From positions 3,212 to 67,211 of the forward strand of contig JBMHCY010000003.1 of assembly GCA_049889655.1 (NCBI GenBank): a stretch of DNA of 64,000 nucleotides, given 5' to 3'. Position numbers and translations under genes: made by a program. Positions 53,474-61,347 of this stretch are shown piece after piece (within the stretch, counting starts at the first letter, position 1; the number at the start of each line of letters is the position of its first letter). A model generated the notes under the pieces. The model saw nothing but the letters and a program-made list of their open reading frames with translations. It searched no databases and was not told the DNA's origin. This DNA comes from UBA1172 sp049889655. GTDB lineage: Bacteria; Pseudomonadota; Alphaproteobacteria; Puniceispirillales; UBA1172.

Positions 53474-54224
53474 CGGCGACGATGATGAATTCTCTGTTGC
53501 CTTCCGGCCCGGTGATGGGTGACGGCACGACCCCGCGCACCGGCCAACCCATTTCTGTTTCAAGCCAGGTTCGGATCTCATCCTGCACCGCCTGATGCAG
53601 CAGCGGATCACGGACAACACCGCCCTTGCCCACCTGACCCTTACCGACCTCAAACTGAGGCTTGATCAGCGCCGCCAGCACCGCGCCCTCGCGGGCAAAC
53701 CCCATGGCTGCGGGCAAAACCTTTTTCAGCGAGATGAACGACGCATCACAGACAACCGCATTGACGAGCTCGGGGATATGGTCAGCGGTCAGGTGGCGGG
53801 CATTGGTGCGTTCCAGCACCACGACACGATCGTCATTTCGTAATGACCATGCCAGCTGCCCGTGGCCGACATCCACCGCATAGACACGCCCTGCACCGGC
53901 ACACAACAGCACATCGGTAAAGCCTCCGGTGGAGGCCCCGACATCAATCGCCACCGCCCCGGCCAGATCAAGATCACTGAAATGGTCAAGCGCTGCCGCC
54001 AGTTTCAGCCCGCCGCGCGAAACATAAGGGTGATCCTTGCCCTTGACCGAAAGCGGGATATCCGCCGGGTATTTGACCCCGGCCTTTTCGAGTTTCTTTT
54101 CATCGGAATAGACAAGCCCGGCGATGATCAACGCCTGGGCCTTTTCGCGGCTTTCAGCAAGCCCGCGCTGGTGAACAAGCACATCAAGCCGCTCGCGTGG
54201 CGGTTTCTTCCCCCCCTCGGCCAT
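53463..54224 (-). CDS. tlyA: TlyA-family rRNA methyltransferase (hemolysin A-like)
   Basis: A 253-residue protein with an S4 RNA-binding domain (about 11-70) and an FtsJ-like SAM domain whose motif I is AIDVGASTGGFTDVLL near 91-106. TlyA enzymes 2'-O-methylate cytidines in 16S and 23S rRNA; some members also carry hemolysin-like activity. The gene is 8 bases after dxs on the same strand, a common pairing. Confidence 0.93.
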   Translation of the reverse strand: MAEGGKKPPRERLDVLVHQRGLAESREKAQALIIAGLVYSDEKKLEKAGVKYPADIPLSVKGKDHPYVSRGGLKLAAALDHFSDLDLAGAVAIDVGASTGGFTDVLLCAGAGRVYAVDVGHGQLAWSLRNDDRVVVLERTNARHLTADHIPELVNAVVCDASFISLKKVLPAAMGFAREGAVLAALIKPQFEVGKGQVGKGGVVRDPLLHQAVQDEIRTWLETEMGWPVRGVVPSPITGPEGNREFIIVAVRP

Positions 54225-54232
54225 GGCTGTGC

Positions 54233-56149
54233 CTAGCCTTCGCGTGCCTTGATCACCTGCGCCGGATCAAGGGCGATCAACGGCGCGGCGGTGGCAACAA
54301 TGGCCTCGGCATCAAGGGCGGATTCGGCCAGTTGCTGGTCCTGGCTGTTATGGTTGATGAGCCGGTCAGGCAGGGTCATCACCCGGATCGTCAGGCCGCG
54401 GTCGATCAGCCCGGCATTGGCCAGATACTGCATGACATGGGCGGCAAACCCGCCGGCACTGCCTTCTTCGACCAGAATGAGGCTGTCATGGTCACGGGCC
54501 AGCCGGTCGATCAGATCAGTATCGATCGGCTTGGCGAAGCGGGCATCAGCAACGGTGATCGAGGCCCCTGAACCGGCAAGGTGTTCAGCGGCGGCAAGGG
54601 CGGCGTGCAGGCGTGTTCCCAGCGACAGCACCGCCAGCCGTTCACCTTCACGAACAACACGCCCCTTGCCGATTTCCATCAGCGGCGCGGTATCAGGGAT
54701 CGGGCAGCCGATGCCCTCACCGCGCGGATACCGGAACGCCGACGGGCCTTCATCATAGGCAGCGGCAGTCGCCACCGCGCTCATCAGCTCGGCTTCATCG
54801 GACGGGGCCATCACCACCATCCCGGGCAGGCAACACAGATAGGCGAGATCATAGGCCCCGGCATGGGTCGCCCCGTCAGCCCCCACCAGACCGGCGCGGT
54901 CAATCGCAAACCGGACAGGCAGATTCTGCAAGGCAACATCGTGGACAAGCTGATCATAACCCCGCTGCAGGAAGGTCGAATAGATCGCGGCAAAGGGTTT
55001 CATGCCCTCTGTCGCCAGCCCGGCCGCAAAGGTCACGGCGTGCTGTTCGGCAATCCCGACATCGAAACTGCGCGAGGGGAAGCGTTCAGCGAATTTATCA
55101 ATCCCCGTCCCCGACGGCATGGCGGCGGTGACAGCAACGATCCCCGGGTCCTTTTCGGCTTCCCGGATCAACTGGCTGGTGAAAGCCGCGGTGTAGCTCA
55201 TGGCGTTGGCGACAGGCTTTTTCTGCTCGCCGGTGATGACATCAAATTTCGGCACGGCATGGTATTTCTCGCCACTTTCCTTGCCGAACGGATGGCCGCG
55301 CCCCTTTTCGGTGACGACATGCAGCAGAACCGGACCCCGGTTGGGGCCATCACGCAGGTTTTTGAGGATCGGCAGCAGGGTTTCCAGATCATGGCCATCA
55401 ACCGGACCGATATAGAAAAACCCAAGCTGCGAGAAAATCGTGCTGCCGCCGACAATACCGCGGGCCATTTCTTCGGCACGCTTGGCGGTGCGTTCAATTT
55501 CTGCCGGAAAACGACTGGCAACCTGCTTCGCCAATTCGCGGATTGAATGAAACGGCCGCGAGGAGATCAACTGGCTCAGATAGGTGCTGAGCGCCCCTAC
55601 TGCTGGGCCGATCGACATATCGTTATCGTTGAGGATGACCACCATCCGCGATTTCATCGACCCGGCATTGTTCATCGCTTCATAGGCCATGCCGGCGCTC
55701 ATCGCCCCATCACCGATCACCGAGATAACGTTGAAATCATCACCTTTGAGATCACGGGCAACCGCCATACCGAGACCGGCGGAAATCGAGGTCGAGGAAT
55801 GCCCGGCCCCGAAAGGATCAAACGGGCTTTCATCGCGCTTGGTGAAGCCGGAAAGCCCCTGCGGCTGGCGCAGGGTTTCAATGCGGTCACGGCGACCGGT
55901 CAGAATCTTGTGCGGATAGGCCTGGTGGCCGACATCCCAGATCAGTTTGTCTTTTGGCGTGTTGAAGACGTAATGCAGGGCGACAGTCAGCTCGACGACG
56001 CCAAGACCCGCCCCGAGATGCCCCCCGGTGCGCGATACAGCCGCAATGGTGGCAGCCCGCAATTCATCCGCAACGGCACTGAGACTGGCCTCAGGCAACT
56101 GCCTCAGTTCTTCCGGCGTCGGGGCCTTGTCGAGATGTGGCGTCTTCAT
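54233..56149 (-). CDS. dxs: 1-deoxy-D-xylulose-5-phosphate synthase
   Basis: A 638-residue thiamine-diphosphate enzyme, first step of the MEP isoprenoid pathway. The TPP motif GDGAMSAGMAYEAMNN is near residue 147-162, and the catalytic His lies in the SRTGGHLGAGLG segment near 45. HVVTEKGRGHPF and the transketolase C-terminal domain are present. It starts at the ATG at 56147-56149. Downstream of ispA by 35 bases, and upstream of tlyA. Confidence 0.97.
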   Translation of the reverse strand: MKTPHLDKAPTPEELRQLPEASLSAVADELRAATIAAVSRTGGHLGAGLGVVELTVALHYVFNTPKDKLIWDVGHQAYPHKILTGRRDRIETLRQPQGLSGFTKRDESPFDPFGAGHSSTSISAGLGMAVARDLKGDDFNVISVIGDGAMSAGMAYEAMNNAGSMKSRMVVILNDNDMSIGPAVGALSTYLSQLISSRPFHSIRELAKQVASRFPAEIERTAKRAEEMARGIVGGSTIFSQLGFFYIGPVDGHDLETLLPILKNLRDGPNRGPVLLHVVTEKGRGHPFGKESGEKYHAVPKFDVITGEQKKPVANAMSYTAAFTSQLIREAEKDPGIVAVTAAMPSGTGIDKFAERFPSRSFDVGIAEQHAVTFAAGLATEGMKPFAAIYSTFLQRGYDQLVHDVALQNLPVRFAIDRAGLVGADGATHAGAYDLAYLCCLPGMVVMAPSDEAELMSAVATAAAYDEGPSAFRYPRGEGIGCPIPDTAPLMEIGKGRVVREGERLAVLSLGTRLHAALAAAEHLAGSGASITVADARFAKPIDTDLIDRLARDHDSLILVEEGSAGGFAAHVMQYLANAGLIDRGLTIRVMTLPDRLINHNSQDQQLAESALDAEAIVATAAPLIALDPAQVIKAREG

Positions 56150-56184
56150 CAGTTCTTCTCTTCGCAGCAGGAGCAGAAATGCTC

Positions 56185-57096
56185 CTAATATTGCCGCCTT
56201 ATAATAAAACTGGAGAGTTCTAGCATATAGTCAAGCCATGGGGTAGCAGAACCCGCCGCTTTTCGCAGCACAGCGTTGCCTTCATCAATCAGCCGCCGGG
56301 CTTCATTTTCGGCTGCATCAGCCCCCATGATGGTCACAACACTGGCCTTGCCGACATTGGCATCACGCCCCGTCGGCTTGCCCATATCCGCAGCGGAAGA
56401 CTGGCGGTCAAGCAGGTCATCAGCGATCTGGAAAGCCAGGCCGATCGCCTCGGACCAGGCCTCAAGAGCCTTGAGCATGGTTTCATCGGCACCGCCGAAA
56501 ACCCCGCCGGCACGCGCCGAAGCCCGGATCAGCGCACCGGTCTTGAGCGCCTGCATCCGGGTGGTTTCATCGAGATCAAAAAGCCTGGTTTCGGCTTCAA
56601 GATCAAGCATTTGCCCCCCGGCCATCCCCATAACGCCCGACGCCCCGGCAAGGGTTTCAACGAGCCGTGCCCGCACCCCCGCATCAGGATGGGTATCTTC
56701 AGCCGAAAGCAGCGTGAAAGCCAGCGTCTGCAGCGCATCCCCGGCCAGGATCGCCGTGGCCTCGTCAAACTGGATATGACAGGCCGGTTTGCCGCGGCGC
56801 AGATCAGCATCATCCATCGCGGGCAGATCATCATGGATCAGCGAATAGGCGTGCAGGCATTCAAAGGCAGCGGCAACACGCAGCGCGCCATTACCTGCAT
56901 CACGGCCGAGGGCCAGCCGCGCCGCACCCAGCACCAACCCGGCGCGGACACGTTTGCCGCCATCAAGAGCCGACCAGGCCATCGCTTCGACAAGACGGGT
57001 CGCTGCCGCCTGCCCCCGCAGATCGTCAAATATCGCGGCAAGGCATTCTTCAGTCGCCGCGGCATCGGCAATAAGCTGGGGGGGAAGTGCGGTCAT
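56185..57096 (-). CDS. ispA: Farnesyl diphosphate synthase (polyprenyl synthetase)
   Basis: A 303-residue trans-prenyltransferase. The first Asp-rich motif is DDLPAMDDADLRRG near 93-106, and the second is DDLLD near 225. Chain length by family and neighbourhood suggests farnesyl diphosphate. Its ATG directly follows the xseB TGA (TGA-ATG), so the two are translated in tandem. It lies upstream of dxs, so early and middle isoprenoid steps share a message. Confidence 0.94.
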   Translation of the reverse strand: MTALPPQLIADAAATEECLAAIFDDLRGQAAATRLVEAMAWSALDGGKRVRAGLVLGAARLALGRDAGNGALRVAAAFECLHAYSLIHDDLPAMDDADLRRGKPACHIQFDEATAILAGDALQTLAFTLLSAEDTHPDAGVRARLVETLAGASGVMGMAGGQMLDLEAETRLFDLDETTRMQALKTGALIRASARAGGVFGGADETMLKALEAWSEAIGLAFQIADDLLDRQSSAADMGKPTGRDANVGKASVVTIMGADAAENEARRLIDEGNAVLRKAAGSATPWLDYMLELSSFIIRRQY

Positions 57097-57345
57097 TCAG
57101 GCATCATCGGCATCAAAAGGCGCGGTTCCCTCAGGGGTTGAAGAGGCCCGGGCCGCACGAATTTTTTCGACCTTGAGCCGGGCTTCATCGAGCCTGTCCT
57201 GGCATTGCTTGCGGAGCGCCGAGCCACGTTCATAGGCGGCGACAGCATCATCAAGGGAGACTTCCCCCCGTTCGAGCTGGTTCACGATCCCCTCAAGTTG
57301 CGCCAGCGCTTCTTCAAAGGTGAGCGGCTTTTCGTTCTCAGTCAT
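57097..57345 (-). CDS. xseB: Exodeoxyribonuclease VII small subunit
   Basis: An 82-residue helical protein with the XseB signature (TFEEALAQLEGIVNQLERGEVSLDDAVAAYE, two helices) and an acidic tail. It pairs with XseA, not in the window. The start overlaps the end of the XRE gene by 8 bases, and the stop abuts ispA. Confidence 0.95.
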   Translation of the reverse strand: MTENEKPLTFEEALAQLEGIVNQLERGEVSLDDAVAAYERGSALRKQCQDRLDEARLKVEKIRAARASSTPEGTAPFDADDA

Positions 57346-57817
57346 TGTCCTGCCTGTTCGGGTTGTTGATCATCATGGCGAAAGATTTCACCATACCGCT
57401 AATCTGCCTACGGAACTGCCGATCTTCAATCGAATAATAGGATCGCACCAACTCGAGCGTCTCCCGGCGGGCCATCGGATCGGCTTCCTGCTGGCTTTCG
57501 CGCGTGGCCGCAACACCGCTGCTGACACGCCGCGGTGAGAGCGATCGGGTCTCCTTCGTCATGTCCTCAAAGAAATAGCCGATATCAACATCGAGGATCT
57601 GGCTGATATCCCAGAGCCGTGATGCGCTGACCCGGTTGGCCCCGCGCTCGTATTTCTGCACCTGCTGAAAGGTGATCTCCAGCGCCCGCCCGAGTTGTTC
57701 CTGGCTCATCCCCAGCAGCGTCCGGCGTTTGCGGATGCGGCTGCCGACATGAACATCAATGGCGTTATGATTGGTTATTCTGAAATTGCGGTCGTTGGTC
57801 TCGTTATCGCGGGCCAT
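57338..57817 (-). CDS. XRE-family helix-turn-helix transcriptional regulator
   Basis: A 159-residue regulator with an N-terminal HTH domain (about 25-80; GMSQEQLGRALEITFQQVQKYERG). The rest is a charged tail with no recognised sensor. An ATG at 57815-57817 is preceded by an in-frame GTG; neither has a strong ribosome site. This small XRE type is widespread in alphaproteobacteria, but its targets are unknown. Its end overlaps xseB, so it heads the xseB-ispA-dxs-tlyA run and may regulate it or simply share the message. Confidence 0.85.
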   Translation of the reverse strand: MARDNETNDRNFRITNHNAIDVHVGSRIRKRRTLLGMSQEQLGRALEITFQQVQKYERGANRVSASRLWDISQILDVDIGYFFEDMTKETRSLSPRRVSSGVAATRESQQEADPMARRETLELVRSYYSIEDRQFRRQISGMVKSFAMMINNPNRQDND

Positions 57818-57884
57818 CACAAAAAATCACAGTTCAATTCCCGGTTGTATTCAATATGGGGCTTGCTGCAGCCTCAGGCAAGCC

Positions 57885-58847
57885 TCAACGCCTTTGGCTG
57901 ACCTTTTCCGCCATTGTTGCCATCGCCGAGATCAGGCCTTTCAGCACGCCGGGCTCAAAGGCGGAATGACCGGCATCATCAACCATGCGTAATTCCGCCC
58001 CCGGCCAGGCCTTGGCCAGATCAGAGGCCGTATGGGGCGGGCAGATCACATCATGACGCCCCTGGATGATGATCCCCGGTATCTCGGCAAGATTTTCCAT
58101 GTTGTCGAGGATATAGCCGTCCTCGAGAAAGCAACCATGGAGAAAGTAATGGGCTTCGAGCCGGGCAAGGCTAAGCGCCATGCGGCCACCGCCGGTGCGG
58201 ATTTCGGCACGCAGCGTTGCACAGGAATTCTCATAACCCGACCATTGCTCCGCCGCCGGGATTGAGATTGACGGGCTCGGGTCGAGCAGTCGCCGCCCAT
58301 AGGCCTTGAGCAAATCACCACGCTCGGCTTCCGGCAGGAAATGCACGAACCTGTCCCAGGCTTCGGGATAGAACTTTTCCATGCCGTAGAGGAACCAGTC
58401 GATTTCCTGCCGCGTGCCGAGGAAAATACCCCGCAGAACCAGCCCGAGCACACGGTCGGGGTGATTGATCGCGTAGGCAAGCCCGAGGGTTGACCCCCAT
58501 GAGCCACCGAAAATGATCCAGCTGTCGATATCGAAACGCTTCCGGATCAATTCCATATCGTCAATCAGCGTCCAGGTCGTGTTGGCCTCGACACTGCCAA
58601 AGGGGCGGGACTGGCCTGACCCCCGCTGATCAAACAGGATGACGCGAAAAAGGCTTGGATCAAACAGCCTGCGATGGGTGGCCGTGATCCCGGAGCCGGG
58701 CCCGCCATGCAGAAAGACCACCGGAATGCCCTCGGGGTTGCCGCAATCCTCAACATAGAGATTATGGCCATCAGTGGTTTCAACACGATGAGTCGCACGG
58801 GGGATGACCGGCGGAAACAGTGTGGAATCTTCGGAAACCGACCGCAT
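57885..58847 (-). CDS. pip: Proline iminopeptidase
   Basis: A 320-residue serine peptidase of the S33 family that removes N-terminal proline. HGGPGSG near 49-55, the GGSWGS nucleophile elbow near 113-118, and the final His in DDAGHSAFEPG are all present; the HDV segment supplies the Asp. No signal peptide. It starts 6 bases after the rpoH stop and may be co-expressed with the heat-shock sigma factor. Confidence 0.93.
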   Translation of the reverse strand: MRSVSEDSTLFPPVIPRATHRVETTDGHNLYVEDCGNPEGIPVVFLHGGPGSGITATHRRLFDPSLFRVILFDQRGSGQSRPFGSVEANTTWTLIDDMELIRKRFDIDSWIIFGGSWGSTLGLAYAINHPDRVLGLVLRGIFLGTRQEIDWFLYGMEKFYPEAWDRFVHFLPEAERGDLLKAYGRRLLDPSPSISIPAAEQWSGYENSCATLRAEIRTGGGRMALSLARLEAHYFLHGCFLEDGYILDNMENLAEIPGIIIQGRHDVICPPHTASDLAKAWPGAELRMVDDAGHSAFEPGVLKGLISAMATMAEKVSQRR

Positions 58848-58853
58848 CAGCCG

Positions 58854-59732
58854 TCAGGTTACATAGGGGATATCGCCAAGATCCTCGACACGGGTTTCAA
58901 GGTTTGCACGTATCTTCTTCATGGCGCGGGCTTCGAGCTGGCGCACACGTTCCTTGCTGACTCCAAAATCACGCCCCAGTTCATCCAGCGTGGCCCCGTC
59001 CTCTTCCAGACGGCGGCGCATGATGATTGTCTTCTCCCGCGGGGAGAGATCATCAAGAGCTTCGGCGAGCCATTGCGACAGCGTTGCCGCATCACGCGAG
59101 GTGCAGACAGATTGTTCCGGCGTCGGCCGATCATCGACAATGAAATCCTGGGCGGCGTTTTCGCTGTTTTCACCCACCGTGGCATTGAGCGAGGAATCAA
59201 CACCGGAAAGACGCTGTTCCATATGCGAGACATCACCCAGCGACACACCGATCTGATCAGCGATCATCTGGCGGCCTTCATCGGTCAGCGCACCGCCATC
59301 GACTTCACCGATACGGGCACGCAGACGGCGCAATTTGAAAAACAGGGATTTATGAGCCGAGGTGGTTCCCGTCCGGACAATCGACCAGTTGCGGAGAACG
59401 AAATCCTGGATCGATGCACGGATCCACCAGACAGAATAGGTTGAAAACCGGACTTCACGTTCCGGATCAAAGCGGCTGGCCGCCTGCATGATCCCAATAT
59501 TGCCTTCCTGGATAAGATCACCAAGAGGCAGTCCGTAATGCCGGAATTTCGAAGCAATGCTGATCACGAGCCGCGAATAGGCCATCACCAGACGGTGCAG
59601 CGCCTGCTCATCCTGCCGGTCGCGCCAGGCGATCGCAAGATCGAGCTCTTCTTCCCGTTCAAGTAATGATTGCCGCATAATATGCCGAATGTAACGGTTA
59701 TCGGCTTTCAGCGTTTCGTTATTGTCATCCAT
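58854..59732 (-). CDS. rpoH: RNA polymerase heat-shock sigma factor RpoH
   Basis: A 292-residue sigma-70-family factor (sigma-32). Region 2 has QEGNIGIMQAASRFDPEREVRFSTYSVWWIRASIQDFVLRN, written here in part. The RpoH box is AHKSLFFKLRRLR (E. coli type QRKLFFNLRK). Region 4 has the C-terminal HTH (SKERVRQLEARAMKKIR). The ATG at 59730-59732 follows GGGGAG by about 8 bases. It drives chaperone and protease genes in known bacteria; the Clp genes of this window could be targets but show no clear RpoH promoter. Confidence 0.95.
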   Translation of the reverse strand: MDDNNETLKADNRYIRHIMRQSLLEREEELDLAIAWRDRQDEQALHRLVMAYSRLVISIASKFRHYGLPLGDLIQEGNIGIMQAASRFDPEREVRFSTYSVWWIRASIQDFVLRNWSIVRTGTTSAHKSLFFKLRRLRARIGEVDGGALTDEGRQMIADQIGVSLGDVSHMEQRLSGVDSSLNATVGENSENAAQDFIVDDRPTPEQSVCTSRDAATLSQWLAEALDDLSPREKTIIMRRRLEEDGATLDELGRDFGVSKERVRQLEARAMKKIRANLETRVEDLGDIPYVT

Positions 59733-59806
59733 CCCAAAAACTCCCCATGGGTGGAGTGATGTTTTTATTATTGTCTTTTCCCACTCATGGTAACAGATGG
59801 ATCTAC

Positions 59807-59834
59807 TGTCAAAGGGTTCAACCCCTGCCTGACA
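59807..59834. other. Nested inverted repeats between carD and rpoH
   Basis: An outer TGTCA/TGACA pair encloses an inner GGGTT/AACCC pair; a T8 run follows on the plus strand (59835-59842) and so is an A-run on the minus strand. No plus-strand gene ends here, and on the minus strand it is not a terminator. The minus strand carries a perfect -35 hexamer TTGACA at 59807-59812, with no good -10 at 16-18 bases. Confidence 0.4.
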
Positions 59835-59855
59835 TTTTTTTTAATATTTTATTAA

Positions 59856-60368
59856 TCAGGCGACATCCATCAGTTTTTCCAGTTTAACAGCTGCTGCATC
59901 CTGGTCAATCTTTTCGATGGCGGCAAATTCGCGGGCAAGACGCTCAAGCGCAGCCTGATACATCTGGCGCTCGCTGTAGGACTGTTCGACCTGAGTGTTT
60001 TTCTTGCGCAGGTCACGGACAACCTCGGCGATCGATACCGGATCACCGGAACGGATCTTGTCATCATATTGCTTGGCACGCTTGGACCACATATCACGGC
60101 GGATACGCGCCTTGCCCTTGAGCGTGGTGATGGCTTCATCCATCTGCTTGCGCGAGGACAGGGTACGAAGCCCCAGGCTGCGGGCCTTTTCCAGCGGCAC
60201 ACGGAGGGTCATTCTGTCCTGCTCAAAACGCACGACAAGCATATCAATCTTGTGCCCGGCAACCGTGTTGGCCTCGGTGCCGAGGATGCGACCGACACCG
60301 TGGGTCGGATAGACGACGAAATCATCGGCGCTGAATTCGGTATCTTGATTGGCTTTCTGTTTGGCCAT
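59856..60368 (-). CDS. carD: CarD-family transcription regulator (CdnL/TRCF-like)
   Basis: A 170-residue RNA-polymerase-binding protein. The N-terminal RNAP-interaction domain (about 15-75) has DDFVVYPTHGVGRI; the rest is a helical DNA-binding domain. In mycobacteria and alphaproteobacteria CarD/CdnL binds the beta subunit and stabilises open promoter complexes, especially at rRNA promoters. Start is the ATG at 60366-60368 with AGAGGATC upstream; the upstream open frame is not protein-like. The leader holds an unusual pair of competing structures (see the entries at 60377-60430). Confidence 0.92.
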   Translation of the reverse strand: MAKQKANQDTEFSADDFVVYPTHGVGRILGTEANTVAGHKIDMLVVRFEQDRMTLRVPLEKARSLGLRTLSSRKQMDEAITTLKGKARIRRDMWSKRAKQYDDKIRSGDPVSIAEVVRDLRKKNTQVEQSYSERQMYQAALERLAREFAAIEKIDQDAAAVKLEKLMDVA

Positions 60369-60376
60369 GATTGATC

Positions 60377-60396
60377 CTCTTTTTTCGAAAAAAGAG
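60377..60396 (-). promoter_or_regulatory. Perfect 20-base palindrome covering the carD ribosome binding site
   Basis: CTCTTTTTT, CG, AAAAAAGAG: nine perfect pairs, the second arm forming part of the AAAAGAGGA ribosome site of carD. In RNA it would need to open two or three pairs for a loop, giving a hairpin that hides the site. The first arm is identical in pairing capacity to another A-run 37 bases upstream. Confidence 0.7.
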
Positions 60397-60430
60397 ACCT
60401 GCCGATGGTGAACCATCGGCGCTCTTTTTT
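60388..60430 (-). terminator. Terminator-like hairpin in the carD leader, downstream of fdxA
   Basis: Read on the minus strand: AAAAAAGAG, C, then GCCGATGG-TTCA-CCATCGGC (8 perfect pairs), AGGT, CTCTTTTTT. The outer arms also pair. It reads as an intrinsic terminator of the fdxA message and, mirrored, on the plus strand too. It lies downstream of the predicted carD promoter (60490-60518), so it would be part of the carD leader. Confidence 0.75.
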
Positions 60431-60456
60431 GCATTTTTTGCGAGCAACGGAAAATT

Positions 60457-60473
60457 ATCAGCCCTACGCTGAT
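60457..60473 (-). other. Additional hairpin early in the carD leader
   Basis: ATCAGC/GCTGAT with a 5-base loop, six perfect pairs, just after the predicted transcription start. Confidence 0.4.
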
Positions 60474-60489
60474 CTCCGGCGTAAGCATT

Positions 60490-60518
60490 AATATAGCACA
60501 AAAACGCAACTTTGACCA
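60490..60518 (-). promoter_or_regulatory. Predicted carD promoter
   Basis: Minus strand: TGGTCA, 17 bases, TATATT (4/6 and 5/6). It would start transcription near 60483 and give a leader of about 115 bases that contains all three hairpins. Confidence 0.5.
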
Positions 60519-60550
60519 GTGGAGTGGCCAAAAAGCATCAAAATGATGCG

Positions 60551-60889
60551 TCAGGCACCCTTTCCGGGGGCTTTTGAGAAATATTTTTCAAACTTGCCCT
60601 CGACATCCCGAAATTCATCCGCATCGGCTGGCGGGTCGATCTGGCGGGCGATATTCGGCCAGATGGCGGCCATCTCGGCATTCAGTTTGAGCCATGGCTC
60701 AGCACCCGGATCAGTATCGGGGAGGATCGCCTCGACCGGGCATTCCGGCTCGCAGACACCGCAATCAATGCACTCATCGGGATCGATGACGAGCATGTTT
60801 TCACCTTCATAGAAACAATCGACAGGGCATACTTCAACACAGTCGGTGTATTTGCAGCGGATGCAATTGTCATTGACGATATAGGTCAC
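60551..60889 (-). CDS. fdxA: 7Fe ferredoxin ([3Fe-4S]/[4Fe-4S]), FdxA
   Basis: A 112-residue ferredoxin with two clusters. The N-terminal cysteines NCIRCKYTDCVEVCP and the following IDCGVCEPECP motif give one [3Fe-4S] and one [4Fe-4S] cluster. The C-terminal extension is helical and rich in acidic residues. The start is the GTG at 60887-60889, with AAGGGAG 8 bases upstream; the open frame extends upstream but is not ferredoxin-like. It lies between the S4/helicase pair and carD, an order seen in many alphaproteobacteria. Confidence 0.93.
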   Translation of the reverse strand: MTYIVNDNCIRCKYTDCVEVCPVDCFYEGENMLVIDPDECIDCGVCEPECPVEAILPDTDPGAEPWLKLNAEMAAIWPNIARQIDPPADADEFRDVEGKFEKYFSKAPGKGA

Positions 60890-60963
60890 GGTGGAACTCC
60901 CTTCGGCACACGGCGTCAGCGCAGTATTCCTACCGCAAGGGCCGGGCTTCTGCAAGCGTGGTT

Positions 60964-61347
60964 TTAGCCCTTGAGACGATCGGTCAGGCGGCGCTCACGT
61001 TTTGTGGGCCGGCCGCTTCCCGAGGGCCGCTTCTCAAAGCTGGGGGGCCGGTCTGCCGCGGTTGAACGGCGAGATTCCGGCGGTGCCAGATCATCATAAA
61101 GCAACCGGGCTTCCGGGGCCGGGCCACGGCGCACCGCAAGCGCCAGCACCTTGATCACCCGGATATCCTCGCCCTTGGCAAAGGTCAGCACATGGCCAGG
61201 GCGGATCTGCCGGTGGGGTTTTGCCATCGGCTCACCATCAAGCCGCAGCCTGCCGCCTGCCACACAGCGCGTCGCATCGGCCCGGGTCTTGAAGAACCGG
61301 GCGCACCAGAGCCATTTGTCGATCCGCATGGTATCGGGATCAGCCAT
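60964..61347 (-). CDS. S4-domain RNA-binding protein (HslR-like)
   Basis: A 127-residue protein with an S4 domain near the start (RIDKWLWCARFFKTRADATRCVAGGRLRL, in part) and a basic, Pro/Arg-rich tail. Relatives (HslR/Hsp15) bind stalled 50S subunits with nascent chain. The ATG at 61345-61347 overlaps the helicase stop by 8 bases, so they are translated together. Confidence 0.9.
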   Translation of the reverse strand: MADPDTMRIDKWLWCARFFKTRADATRCVAGGRLRLDGEPMAKPHRQIRPGHVLTFAKGEDIRVIKVLALAVRRGPAPEARLLYDDLAPPESRRSTAADRPPSFEKRPSGSGRPTKRERRLTDRLKG

